Part shown: positions 8,444 to 16,320 of the stretch, piece after piece
Layout: each line of letters starts with the position of its first letter
Numbering within the stretch: position 1 is the first letter of the stretch
Program-made: the position numbers and the translations under genes
DNA from: Streptomyces regalis
GTDB lineage: Bacteria > Actinomycetota > Actinomycetes > Streptomycetales > Streptomycetaceae
Assembly: GCF_001509475.1 (NCBI RefSeq)
Contig: NZ_LLZG01000360.1
Span: forward strand, 1-64,000
DNA length: 64,000 nt
Direction of reading: 5' to 3'
Notes under the pieces: model-generated
Database searches by the model: none
Told to the model about the DNA's origin: nothing
Seen by the model: the letters and a program-made list of their open reading frames with translations, nothing else

Positions 8444-9603
8444 AGGCGTCGACATTCGTCTACCCCTGGGACGTCAACGGAGACCCGGCGGCACCCGCCA
8501 GAATCGCCGCCCTCGGCGTGCCGCAGGTGACGCTCGCCGCCGCCTACCACTCCACCCGCGCCCTCACCCCCCGCCACCCGCGCCACCGCATCGTCACCGC
8601 CGAGCACGCGTGCGTGCTGTACCCGACGGACGGCCGGTGGCAGGGCCGGGAGCTGCGCCCCTACCCGGCCGGGGACTGGGCGCCCGGCGATGCCTTCGGC
8701 GAGGCGGCCGCCGCGCTCACGGCCGCCGGTCTGGAGGTGCACACCTGGGTGGTCCTCGCGCACAACTCCCGCCTGGGCGCCGAGCACCCCGACACCTCCG
8801 TCGTCAACGCCTACGGCGACCGCTACCCCTGGGCCCCCTGCATCGCACAGCCCGCCACACGCGCGTACCTCGTCGACCTGGCCGCCGAAGCCGCCGTACG
8901 GCCCGGGGCGCGCGGCACCGAGCTGGAGTCCCTCGGCTGGTACGGGCTGCAGCACCTGCACGCACACGACAAGACCGGCGGGGTCCCGCTCGGCGACGCC
9001 GGGATGTACCTGATGGCGCTCTGTTTCTGCCCGACGTGCAAGGAGGGCTACGGCGACCAGGGCCTGGACGCCGACGAGCTGGCGGCCGCCGTACGCGCCG
9101 CCCTGGAGCCCCTGTGGCAGGGGACGGTCGCCGACGAGGGCTGGGCCGGGGTCGAGAAGCTGCTCGGCGAGTCGAACGCGGCGGCCACGCGCGCGTGGCG
9201 CGACGAAACCGCCCGCACACTCCAGGAGACGGCGGTCCGGGCGGTCCGCGCGGCCGCCCCCGACGGCTTCCAGATCCTGCTGCACGCCGACCCCGTGACG
9301 TACCACGTCGGCGCCAACCCGGGCGTCGACCCCGAGCACATCCTCTCCGTCGCGGACGGCGTGGTCGTGCCCTGCGCGGGCGGGCCCGCTCTGCTGACGC
9401 CGTTCGCCGCGCAGGGGCGCAAGGGCGCGGTCGTCGCCGCCAACTTCGGTGTGGTCTCCGGGATGGGCGGCAGCCCGGGCACACTGGCGTCGGACGCGGC
9501 ACGCGCGCGTGAGCTGGGAGCCACGGAGATCCGGCTCTATCACGCGGGGTTGGCGTCGGACGGCGACTTGGTGGCGGTGCGGGAGGCGCTGGCCGCGCTC
9601 TGA
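8440..9603 (+). CDS. orphan protein co-translated with kdgD, possibly TIM-barrel glycosidase-like
   Basis: A 387-residue cytoplasmic-looking protein (no signal peptide) whose GTG start overlaps the kdgD stop (GTGA), so it belongs to the uronate operon. It contains ELESLGWYGLQHLHAHDK, then a CFCPTC cysteine cluster, and near the end HADPVTYHVGANPG and GVVSGMGGSPGT. The strand-helix pattern and acidic/His-rich loops suggest a TIM barrel, perhaps related to glycoside-hydrolase-like families, with CxxC as a possible metal site. I do not recognise a characterised family. Context suggests it acts on a uronate, aldarate lactone or oligouronide. The last 64 bases overlap the opposing MFS gene. Confidence 0.75.
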   Translation: MKASTFVYPWDVNGDPAAPARIAALGVPQVTLAAAYHSTRALTPRHPRHRIVTAEHACVLYPTDGRWQGRELRPYPAGDWAPGDAFGEAAAALTAAGLEVHTWVVLAHNSRLGAEHPDTSVVNAYGDRYPWAPCIAQPATRAYLVDLAAEAAVRPGARGTELESLGWYGLQHLHAHDKTGGVPLGDAGMYLMALCFCPTCKEGYGDQGLDADELAAAVRAALEPLWQGTVADEGWAGVEKLLGESNAAATRAWRDETARTLQETAVRAVRAAAPDGFQILLHADPVTYHVGANPGVDPEHILSVADGVVVPCAGGPALLTPFAAQGRKGAVVAANFGVVSGMGGSPGTLASDAARARELGATEIRLYHAGLASDGDLVAVREALAAL

Positions 9604-10781
9604 AGCAGCGGCAGCGCGGTCACCAGCCACACCAGGCCCAGGACGGGCAACAGCAGCCGCAGGTCGATCAGTTCGACCAGCGCCGCGCCGACGGCCAGCC
9701 CGAGGACGTTCGGCGCGAACACCAGGGTGTTGGCCGTGGCGGCCGTACGGCCGAGGAGGGCGTCCGGCGTCTCCCGCTGGACGGCGGTGAGCGCGGCGAT
9801 CAGCACACAGGGCAGGCCCACCCCACTGGCCGCGCTGCACGCCAGCGCCACTGGATCGGACGGGATCGCCCGCAAGCCCGAGGCGACGGCCGTCAGCGCG
9901 ATGCCGTACGCCGCGAAACGGCGCTCGTCGAGGCGGCGCAGCGCGGTGCCGGAGAGTAGCCCGACCGCCACGGAACCGGCGCCTTGGACGGCGTAGAGCA
10001 CACCGGCGTACGTGGGGGAGTGCCCGAGGCCGTCGATGACGGCGTAGATCATCGCGCCGTTGAGACCGGCGAAGAGCATGGTCGTGCCGCCGGCCAGGAC
10101 GAGGGGGCGCAGCCGGGGGTGGGTCCACAGGTGACGGGCGCCCTCGGCGGTCTGGGCGCGCCAGTTGATCGTGGGCGGCGCGGGGGTGGTCTCGCGGACG
10201 CGGAGGCAGGCGTACAGGCCGGTCGCGGCCACGAAAGTGGCGGCATCGAGGAGGGCGACGCTCGCGCCGCCGTACGCCGCGTAGACGCCCGCGCCGGCCA
10301 GCGGGGCGAGAAGTTTCATGCCCTCGGTGGCCGTCATGCGCAGCCCGTTGAAGTCGCCGAGCAGGGACGCGGGGACCGCGCCGGCGACGAGGGCGGACTC
10401 GGCGGCGTCGTGCACGACACCGGCGGCGCCGTAGACGAACAGGACCGCGAAGAGGAGCCAGAGGCGGGCGGGGGAGTCGACGGTGAAGAGGGTGAGCAGG
10501 AGGGCGGCCAGGAGGAGGTTCGCGCCGATCAGCAGCGGCTTGCGGCGGGCGCAGTCGGCGAGCGTGCCGAGCAGCGGGCCGGCCAGGGTGGGTGCCCACA
10601 TGGCGAGCATGCACAGCGCGGCCAGACCGTCGGACCCGGTGAGGTCCTTGACCCAGACGCCGGACGCCAGCCACAACGCCGAGGTGCCGAAGCCGGAGAC
10701 CACGACTCCGGTGAGGTAGAGGGCGGCGTTGCGGTCGCGCAGGACGCGGGGGAGGGCCCAGGTGGTGGGGGTCGTTGTCAT
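9540..10781 (-). CDS. MFS transporter (12 TM, drug/metabolite efflux-like)
   Basis: A 413-residue membrane protein with about 12 hydrophobic spans. It has the MFS loop-2 signature region (GTLADCARRKPLLIG), and the first half ends near residue 200 with a long cytoplasmic loop. The DHA/enterobactin-exporter-like sequence style suggests efflux rather than sugar uptake. Its 3' end overlaps the convergent orphan gene by 64 bases. The substrate is unknown; there is no local clue beyond the uronate operon facing it. Confidence 0.85.
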   Translation of the reverse strand: MTTTPTTWALPRVLRDRNAALYLTGVVVSGFGTSALWLASGVWVKDLTGSDGLAALCMLAMWAPTLAGPLLGTLADCARRKPLLIGANLLLAALLLTLFTVDSPARLWLLFAVLFVYGAAGVVHDAAESALVAGAVPASLLGDFNGLRMTATEGMKLLAPLAGAGVYAAYGGASVALLDAATFVAATGLYACLRVRETTPAPPTINWRAQTAEGARHLWTHPRLRPLVLAGGTTMLFAGLNGAMIYAVIDGLGHSPTYAGVLYAVQGAGSVAVGLLSGTALRRLDERRFAAYGIALTAVASGLRAIPSDPVALACSAASGVGLPCVLIAALTAVQRETPDALLGRTAATANTLVFAPNVLGLAVGAALVELIDLRLLLPVLGLVWLVTALPLLQSAASASRTATKSPSDANPA

Positions 10782-10960
10782 GCCTCGCCATCGTGCGGCT
10801 GAGGCGGGGGTGTGCGGATCGGGGAAGTGCCTTGGACAGCGCGCTTTTCGCGTTGTGCGCCATAAGGCGTGCGGTGGCGTGTGGTGGGGTGCGTGTGTGG
10901 TGGGTGAACCTTGTTTAGCCGTGCGCGACCACTCGGCCTGCCCCAGGTGGCGTGCCGGGG

Positions 10961-11163
10961 CGGGTGTTGGCCGCTTGGCCTTCTCCAGGCGGTCTCCCTC
11001 GTCGGGTGTCGGCCGCTTGGCCTTCTCCAGGCGGTTCCCCTCGTCCGGCGTCGGCCCCTCCGCCTCCTCCAGGCGGTTCCCCTAGTCGGGTGTCGCCCCC
11101 TCGGCCTCCTCCAAGCGGTCCCCCTCCTCCCGCGTCGCCCCCTCCCTCCTCCACGCGGCGCGC
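10961..11163. repeat. 42-bp tandem repeat, about 4.8 units
   Basis: Units begin at 10961, 11003, 11045, 11087 and 11129, the last one incomplete. Each opens CGGGTGTYGGCC and contains CCTYCTCCARGCGGT. Units 1-2 are nearly identical and units 3-5 more diverged. The array fills the gap between the MFS gene start (10781) and the TIGR03086 gene. The 42-bp period keeps reading frames open on both strands, but neither translation looks like a real protein beyond the repeat. The rest of the gap, 10782-10960 and 11164-11272, shows no gene. Confidence 0.85.
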
Positions 11164-11272
11164 CCCCTGCCCCAGAGGGCCGCCCCGCCGATGAGTTTCG
11201 TGAGCGCCGCCGATTAGTTTCGTCACCCCCGCCGGTCTACCTCCCAGGAACACATCCATGAGGAGCCGGCCC

Positions 11273-11872
11273 ATGACCGAAACCGATACCGACACAACCC
11301 TCGACCTCGGACCGCAGGCCCGCATCGTGGCCCGCCTCGCGGAGGGCGTCACCGACGATCAGCTCTCGGCGCGGACGCCCTGCCCGGAGATGGCGGTGCG
11401 CAATCTGCTGGGCCACCTGATCGGTCTGGCCGTCGCCTTTCGGGACGCCGGGCGGAAGGATCTGGGTGTCACGACCGACACCAGCCCCGAGGCCGCCGTC
11501 CCGGACATCGGGCCGGGCTGGCGCGAGGAGCTGCCCAAGGTGCTCGACGAACTGGCCGAGGCGTGGCGCGCTCCGGAGGCGTGGGTCGGCATGACCCGGG
11601 CGGGCGGCGTGGACCTGCCCGCTGCCGTGGCGGCGGCGGTGGCCACGGACGAGCTGGTGATCCACGGCTGGGACCTGGCCGTGGCGACGGGCCAGCCGTA
11701 CGCACCGGACCCGGCCGCCCTCCAGGCGTCGTACGACTTCCTCCTCGCCGCCGCCGACGACCCCGACCGGGGCGGCGGCATCTTCGGCCCGGTCGTCCCG
11801 GTGCCGGACGAGGCGTCACTGCTGGACCGGGCCGTGGGGCTGAGCGGGCGGGACCCCGGCTGGGCGCCGTAA
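11273..11872 (+). CDS. TIGR03086 family protein (DinB/mycothiol-dependent isomerase-like fold)
   Basis: A 199-residue protein with the hallmarks of the actinobacterial TIGR03086/maleylpyruvate-isomerase-like family: an N-terminal RTPCPEMAVRNLLGHLIG segment and the ELVIHGWDLAVATGQ signature. Conserved histidines in these motifs (GHL and HGWD) form a metal site in DinB-like folds. Members are thought to use mycothiol or act as metal-dependent transferases, but most have no known substrate. ATG at 11273 is chosen because AGGAG lies seven bases upstream; ATG at 11258 is the alternative. Confidence 0.8.
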   Translation: MTETDTDTTLDLGPQARIVARLAEGVTDDQLSARTPCPEMAVRNLLGHLIGLAVAFRDAGRKDLGVTTDTSPEAAVPDIGPGWREELPKVLDELAEAWRAPEAWVGMTRAGGVDLPAAVAAAVATDELVIHGWDLAVATGQPYAPDPAALQASYDFLLAAADDPDRGGGIFGPVVPVPDEASLLDRAVGLSGRDPGWAP

Positions 11873-11912
11873 TCCCGGGCACACCGAGGCAGCGGGGACA
11901 TACGCTCCCCGC

Positions 11913-12662
11913 ATGCTCACCCTCACCGTCCTCGGCACCGCATCCCCGCACCCCGGCCCCGGCCGCCCCTGCTCCGGCTATCTGGTGCGCGCAGGCGGGG
12001 CCGAGGTGTGGGTGGACGCCGGGACCGGCACCTTCGCGGAGTTGCAGCGGCATACGCACCCGGCCCGGCTCAGTGCTGTCTGGATCTCCCACCTCCATGC
12101 CGATCACAGCGCCGATCTGATCGCCGCCTTCTACGGGCTGGCCTACGGCGGGCTCACTCCGGACGCGCCCATTCCGGTCTACGCGCCGGGCGACTGCGCG
12201 CAGCGCCTCGCCGCCTTCTTCGGGCGCGCGGACGCCGGGTTCCTGGGCGGCGTCTTCGACTTCCGGCCCCTGTATGACGGTCACACTGCCCGCCACGGCG
12301 AGCTGCTGCTCACCTCGCGTGCCGTCGTGCACGACGTCGAGGCGTACGGGCTGCGGGTGGAGAGCGGCGGTCGGGTTCTCGCGTACTCCGGGGACAGCGG
12401 TCCCTGCCCGGCGCTCACCGAACTCGCCCGCGACGCCGACCTGTTCCTGTGCGAGGCCGACATCGACGAGCATCGCGATGGCGAACAGGTGCACCTGACA
12501 CCCGAGGACGCCGGAACCGCCGCGCGCCGGGCGGGCGTACGGGAGCTCGTCGTCACGCATGTCGGGCCCTCGCTCACCCCGGAGGCGGCGACCGCCCGCG
12601 CCGCCGAGGTCTTCGGCGGTCCCACCCTCACCGCTCGCGAAGGCCACATCCTGCACATCTGA
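11913..12662 (+). CDS. MBL-fold metallo-hydrolase (RNase Z-like)
   Basis: A 249-residue metallo-beta-lactamase-fold enzyme with the metal motif HLHADH (H60, H62, D64, H65), later metal-ligand-containing blocks YSGDSG and CEAD, and a terminal histidine region (VVTHVGPSL). It belongs to the RNase Z/arylsulfatase-like branch common as a stand-alone gene in Streptomyces. It starts 40 bases after the TIGR03086 stop and may be co-transcribed with it. The substrate is not predictable; tRNA processing is unlikely for this short solitary paralog. Confidence 0.85.
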   Translation: MLTLTVLGTASPHPGPGRPCSGYLVRAGGAEVWVDAGTGTFAELQRHTHPARLSAVWISHLHADHSADLIAAFYGLAYGGLTPDAPIPVYAPGDCAQRLAAFFGRADAGFLGGVFDFRPLYDGHTARHGELLLTSRAVVHDVEAYGLRVESGGRVLAYSGDSGPCPALTELARDADLFLCEADIDEHRDGEQVHLTPEDAGTAARRAGVRELVVTHVGPSLTPEAATARAAEVFGGPTLTAREGHILHI

Positions 12663-12691
12663 GGCAACCTCAACTTCCTTTGTCAGAAGCA

Positions 12692-12720
12692 TTGACGAAA
12701 CATGCGCCCCCTCCTACCTT
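12692..12720 (+). promoter_or_regulatory. candidate sigma-70-type promoter of gntR operon
   Basis: TTGACG (12692-12697), a 17-bp spacer, then TACCTT (12715-12720), is a good match to a vegetative actinobacterial promoter. It lies about 90 bp upstream of the regulator start, directly before the three 14-bp iterons, so a bound protein could block elongation or initiation. Confidence 0.55.
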
Positions 12721-12744
12721 CATCGCGTCGTACTTCGTACGTCA

Positions 12745-12782
12745 TATATGAGACGCGATACGTGAGATCCCATACGCGAGAT
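12745..12782. promoter_or_regulatory. three 14-bp-spaced iterons, probable GntR operator
   Basis: TATATGAGAC (12745), TACGTGAGAT (12759) and TACGCGAGAT (12773) share the pattern TAYRYGAGAY at an exact 14-bp period. They sit between the candidate promoter and the GntR start codon. Their placement suggests cooperative binding by the adjacent regulator. The period of 14 bp is not a whole number of helical turns, so successive sites would face different sides. Confidence 0.5.
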
Positions 12783-12811
12783 GCAATCCCGCGAAGATCC
12801 GAGAGGCGCGC

Positions 12812-13480
12812 ATGACCTCTGTGCCCACGCCGATCCCCTCCCGCACGCAGTACGTGCTGGAGGAGATCAAACGCCGCATCCTCACCGGGCAGTTGACGCC
12901 CGGTCAGGCCCTGGTCGAGACCGAGCTGGCCGCGCAGTTCGGGGTGTCGAAGACCCCGGTGCGCGAGGCGCTCAAGACGCTGGCCGGGACCGGGCTGGTC
13001 GTGATGAGCCAGTACAAGGGCGTCACGGTGCGCATGGTGGACGCGGACATGGCGCGCGAGGTCTACGACGTGCGGCTGCTGATGGAGCCCGAGGCCCTGA
13101 AGCGGGCGGTTCGGCGCGGTGCCTCCCTCGACGCCGCCCGTGACGCGCTGACTCGCGCCGACGCCGCCGCCGACACCGCCGAACGCTCCCTCGCCAACCG
13201 GGAGTTCCACCGCGCCCTCTACCTGCCGTGCGGCAACCCGCTGCTCGGCCGGATGCTCGACGAGGTCCGCGACCAGGCCGCCCTCGTCTCCGCCGTCGCC
13301 TGGGCCGCCTCGCCTTCCTGGGAGCGGGAGGCCGGCGAGCACCGGGAGATCCTGCGGCTCGCGCTCGAAGGGGACGCGGACGGCGCCGCGCGCGCCCTGC
13401 ACGCCCACATCGCGTCGTTCGTCGAGCGGGCCTTCCCCGGCGCGGGGGCCGAGGCCCAGGGAGAGGACGGTCCGGCATGA
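12812..13480 (+). CDS. GntR family regulator, FadR/FCD subfamily
   Basis: A 222-residue transcription factor with an N-terminal winged HTH (about residues 14-75, AQFGVSKTPVREALKTLAG) and a C-terminal FCD ligand domain with the metal-binding pattern spread over ANREFHRALY and the EHREIL helix. FCD regulators typically sense sugar acids or other carboxylates. It is the first gene of a long rightward pectin/sugar-acid run; its stop overlaps the next start (ATGA). It most likely represses this operon and its own promoter and is released by a sugar acid such as arabinonate or a galacturonate derivative; this is inference from context. Confidence 0.88.
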   Translation: MTSVPTPIPSRTQYVLEEIKRRILTGQLTPGQALVETELAAQFGVSKTPVREALKTLAGTGLVVMSQYKGVTVRMVDADMAREVYDVRLLMEPEALKRAVRRGASLDAARDALTRADAAADTAERSLANREFHRALYLPCGNPLLGRMLDEVRDQAALVSAVAWAASPSWEREAGEHREILRLALEGDADGAARALHAHIASFVERAFPGAGAEAQGEDGPA

Positions 13481-14400
13481 CCACGACGTTCGAGACCCAG
13501 ACGTTCGAGACCCAGCGGACGGCCCTGGCCGACGTGGTGGCGATCCCGGTGACCCCGTTCGCCGAGGACGGCACCATCGACCAGTCCGCCCACCGGGCCC
13601 TGCTGCGTCGACTCCTCGACGGGGGCATCACCACCCTCACCCCCAACGGCAACACCGGCGAGTTCTACGCCCTCACCCCCGAAGAGCGCCGCCTCGTCAC
13701 CGAGTTGACCCTCGACGAGGCGGGGGAGCGGGCCGTCATCCTCGTCGGCGTCGGGCACGACATCCCGACCGCCATCGCCTCCGCCCGGCACGCCCGCGAA
13801 CTCGGCGCCCAGATGGTGATGGTCCACCAGCCCGTCCACCCGTACGTCTCCCAGAACGGCTGGGTCGACTACCACCGCGCCATCGCCGAGGCCGTCCCCG
13901 AGCTCGGCGTCGTGCCGTACATCCGCAACGCCCAGCTCAGCGGCGCGCGCCTCGCCGAACTCGCCGACGACTGCCCGAACGTCATCGGCGCGAAGTACGC
14001 CGTACCGGACGCCGCCAAGTTCGCCGCCTTCGCGCGGGACGCCGGGCTCGACCGCTTCGTATGGGTCGCGGGACTCGCCGAGCCGTACGCGCCCTCGTAC
14101 TTCTCCGCGGGCGCCACCGGCTTCACCTCCGGACTCGTGAACGTCGCCCCGTCCGTTTCGCTGAACATGATCGAAGCGCTTCGATCCGGGGACTATCCGG
14201 GCGCGATGAAGGTCTGGGAGCAGATCCGCCGCTTCGAGGAGCTGCGTGCCGCGAACGGCTCCGCCAACAATGTCACGGTCGTCAAGGAGGCCCTCGCCTC
14301 CCTCGGCCTGTGCCGCCGCGACGTCCGCCCGCCGAGCCGGCACCTGCCCGAGGACGAGCGCGCCGAGGTCGCCGCCATAGCCGCCGGGTGGTCGATATGA
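13477..14400 (+). CDS. DapA-family sugar-acid dehydratase/aldolase (2-keto-3-deoxy acid)
   Basis: A 307-residue class I TIM-barrel lyase with Schiff-base lysine K173 (GAKYA), tyrosine Y148 (VVPYIRN) and an NGNTGEF loop (57-63). It is not a close DapA, and its translational overlap with the IlvD/Edd-type dehydratase downstream (ATGA) indicates that it handles the 2-keto-3-deoxy sugar acid made by that enzyme. The best reading is L-2-keto-3-deoxyarabonate dehydratase (EC 4.2.1.43) or a KDG-type aldolase. L-arabinose from pectin arabinan side chains would be the source. A 16-bp perfect palindrome, ATCGAAGCGCTTCGAT, lies inside the gene at 14170-14185. Confidence 0.8.
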   Translation: MTTTFETQTFETQRTALADVVAIPVTPFAEDGTIDQSAHRALLRRLLDGGITTLTPNGNTGEFYALTPEERRLVTELTLDEAGERAVILVGVGHDIPTAIASARHARELGAQMVMVHQPVHPYVSQNGWVDYHRAIAEAVPELGVVPYIRNAQLSGARLAELADDCPNVIGAKYAVPDAAKFAAFARDAGLDRFVWVAGLAEPYAPSYFSAGATGFTSGLVNVAPSVSLNMIEALRSGDYPGAMKVWEQIRRFEELRAANGSANNVTVVKEALASLGLCRRDVRPPSRHLPEDERAEVAAIAAGWSI

Positions 14401-16142
14401 CGAGCAGGAAGAGCACTGACCGAAAGCGCCCCGAGGAACTCAGAAGCCATCAGTGGTACGGCGCCGAGGGCCAGCTGCGCACCTGGTCGCACAACGCCCG
14501 CATGCGCCAGCTCGGCTACGAGGCGGAGGAGTACCGGGGCCGCCCGGTGATCGCCGTCCTCAACACCTGGTCCGACATCAACCCGTGCCACGTTCATCTG
14601 CGCGAGCGTGCCGAGGCGGTCAAGCGGGGGGTGTGGCAGGCCGGGGGCTTCCCGCTCGAGTTCCCGGTCTCCACGCTCTCGGAGACGTACCAGAAGCCGA
14701 CCCCGATGCTCTACCGCAACCTCCTCGCGATGGAGACGGAGGAACTACTGCGGTCGTATCCGATCGACGCGGCGGTGCTGCTCGGCGGCTGCGACAAGTC
14801 GACGCCGGCGCTGCTCATGGGCGCGGCCTCGGCCGATGTTCCGTCGATCTTCGTGCCCGCCGGGCCGATGCTGCCGGGGCACTGGCGCGGTGAGACCCTC
14901 GGGTCCGGCACCGACATGTGGAAGTACTGGGACGAGCACCGCGCGGGCAACCTGACGGACTGTGAACTGCGGGAGCTGCAGGGCGGGTTGGCGCGTTCAC
15001 CCGGTCACTGCATGACCATGGGTACTGCGTCCACGATGACCGCGGCGGCGGAAGCCCTCGGCATGACGCTGCCGGGCGCCTCCTCGATCCCGGCCGTCGA
15101 CTCCGGGCACGAGCGCATGGCCGCCGCCTCCGGGCGCCGCGCCGTGGAGCTCGCCTGGACCGGGCTCAAGCCGTCGGAGATCCTCAGCCGCGAGGCCTTC
15201 GAGGACGCCGTCACCACCATCCTCGGCCTCTGCGGCTCCACCAACGCCGTCATCCATCTGATCGCCATGGCGGGCCGCGCGGGCATCGAGCTCACCCTCG
15301 ACGACTTCGACCACATCGCCCGCACGGTCCCGGTACTGGCCAACGTCCGGCCCGGCGGACAGACGTACCTCATGGAGGACTTCTACTTCGCCGGCGGCCT
15401 GCCCGCCTTCCTCTCCCGGATCACCGACCTGCTGCACCTGGACCGGCCGACGGTCAACGGCACCCTGGGCGAGCAGCTCGAAGGTGCCGTCGTCCACAAC
15501 GACGACGTCATCCGCACCCGCGACAACCCGGTCGCCCGCGAGGGCGGCGTCGCGGTCCTGCGCGGCAACCTCTGCCCCGACGGCGCCGTCATCAAGCACA
15601 TCGCCGCCGAGCAGCACCTGCTCAAGCACACCGGCCCCGCGGTCGTCTTCGACGACTACAAGACGATGCAGCGGACCATCAACGACCCGTCCCTGAACAT
15701 CACCGCCGACAGTGTGCTGGTGCTGCGCAACTCCGGTCCCAAGGGCGGCCCCGGCATGCCCGAGTACGGCATGCTGCCGATCCCCGACCACCTGCTCAAG
15801 CAGGGCGTACGGGACATGGTGCGGATCTCCGACGCCCGGATGAGCGGCACGAGTTACGGCGCGTGCGCGCTGCACGTGGCGCCGGAGTCGTACATCGGCG
15901 GCCCGCTGGCCCTGGTGCGGACGGGGGACACGATCACCCTGGACGTCGAGGCCCGCACTCTCCAACTCAACGTGAATGATGAGGAGTTGGAGCGCCGAAG
16001 GGCCGACTGGACTCCGCCGCCCGCCCGCTACGAGCGCGGCTACGGCGCCCTCTACAACGAACAGATCACCCAGGCCGACACCGGCTGCGACTTCGAGTTC
16101 CTGGCAAGGCAGGGCAAGTCCCCAGATCCATACGCAGGCTGA
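14397..16142 (+). CDS. IlvD/Edd family sugar-acid dehydratase, probable L-arabinonate dehydratase
   Basis: A 581-residue cytoplasmic Fe-S dehydratase. The cluster cysteines are visible in NPCHVHLRE, LGGCDKST and PGHCMTMGTAST, and the C-terminal half has VRISDARMSGT. The length and sequence pattern match L-arabinonate dehydratases of Rhizobium (about 579 aa) better than dihydroxy-acid or 6-phosphogluconate dehydratases. Its start overlaps the DapA-type gene stop. It would convert arabinonate, or another aldonate, to its 2-keto-3-deoxy form. The upstream sugar dehydrogenase and lactonase are not evident nearby; the Gfo/Idh/MocA gene at 19678 could be the dehydrogenase. Confidence 0.85.
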   Translation: MTSRKSTDRKRPEELRSHQWYGAEGQLRTWSHNARMRQLGYEAEEYRGRPVIAVLNTWSDINPCHVHLRERAEAVKRGVWQAGGFPLEFPVSTLSETYQKPTPMLYRNLLAMETEELLRSYPIDAAVLLGGCDKSTPALLMGAASADVPSIFVPAGPMLPGHWRGETLGSGTDMWKYWDEHRAGNLTDCELRELQGGLARSPGHCMTMGTASTMTAAAEALGMTLPGASSIPAVDSGHERMAAASGRRAVELAWTGLKPSEILSREAFEDAVTTILGLCGSTNAVIHLIAMAGRAGIELTLDDFDHIARTVPVLANVRPGGQTYLMEDFYFAGGLPAFLSRITDLLHLDRPTVNGTLGEQLEGAVVHNDDVIRTRDNPVAREGGVAVLRGNLCPDGAVIKHIAAEQHLLKHTGPAVVFDDYKTMQRTINDPSLNITADSVLVLRNSGPKGGPGMPEYGMLPIPDHLLKQGVRDMVRISDARMSGTSYGACALHVAPESYIGGPLALVRTGDTITLDVEARTLQLNVNDEELERRRADWTPPPARYERGYGALYNEQITQADTGCDFEFLARQGKSPDPYAG

Positions 16143-16320
16143 CACCAACGCCGCCAGGGGCGCGGGGAACTGCGCGACCAACCACGATGCACCCGCAGCC
16201 GCCACACAACCACAAGAGGCACCCCCTACCGCGATCCGGGCAACCTCTGCCCATCGAGAAAGCGCTTCCTGCACCACGAAGCAAGCCGCACGCACGCCGT
16301 ACCAAGAACGGAGACCAGTC
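16143..16320. promoter_or_regulatory. intergenic repeat fragment plus LacI-like palindrome
   Basis: The gap holds a GC-rich stretch (CCAGGGGCGCGGGGAACTGC, about 16155-16174, then GCGACCAACCACGAT) of a kind I know as common between Streptomyces genes. GAAAGCGCTTCC at 16258-16269 is a one-mismatch version of the palindrome GAAAGCGCTTTC used by many LacI-family sugar regulators. It lies 52 bp before the permease start, so the transporter genes may have their own promoter and regulator. No LacI gene is present in the window. Confidence 0.45.

Noticed and set aside
10961..11163. CRISPR array
   Set aside because: Units are directly adjacent with no unique spacers, and no cas genes are near.
10915..11352. 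Possible repeat protein on the minus strand through the 42-bp array
   Set aside because: The 14-residue Gly/Pro/Arg repeat arises because 42 is divisible by three; there is no start signal and no non-repeat domain.
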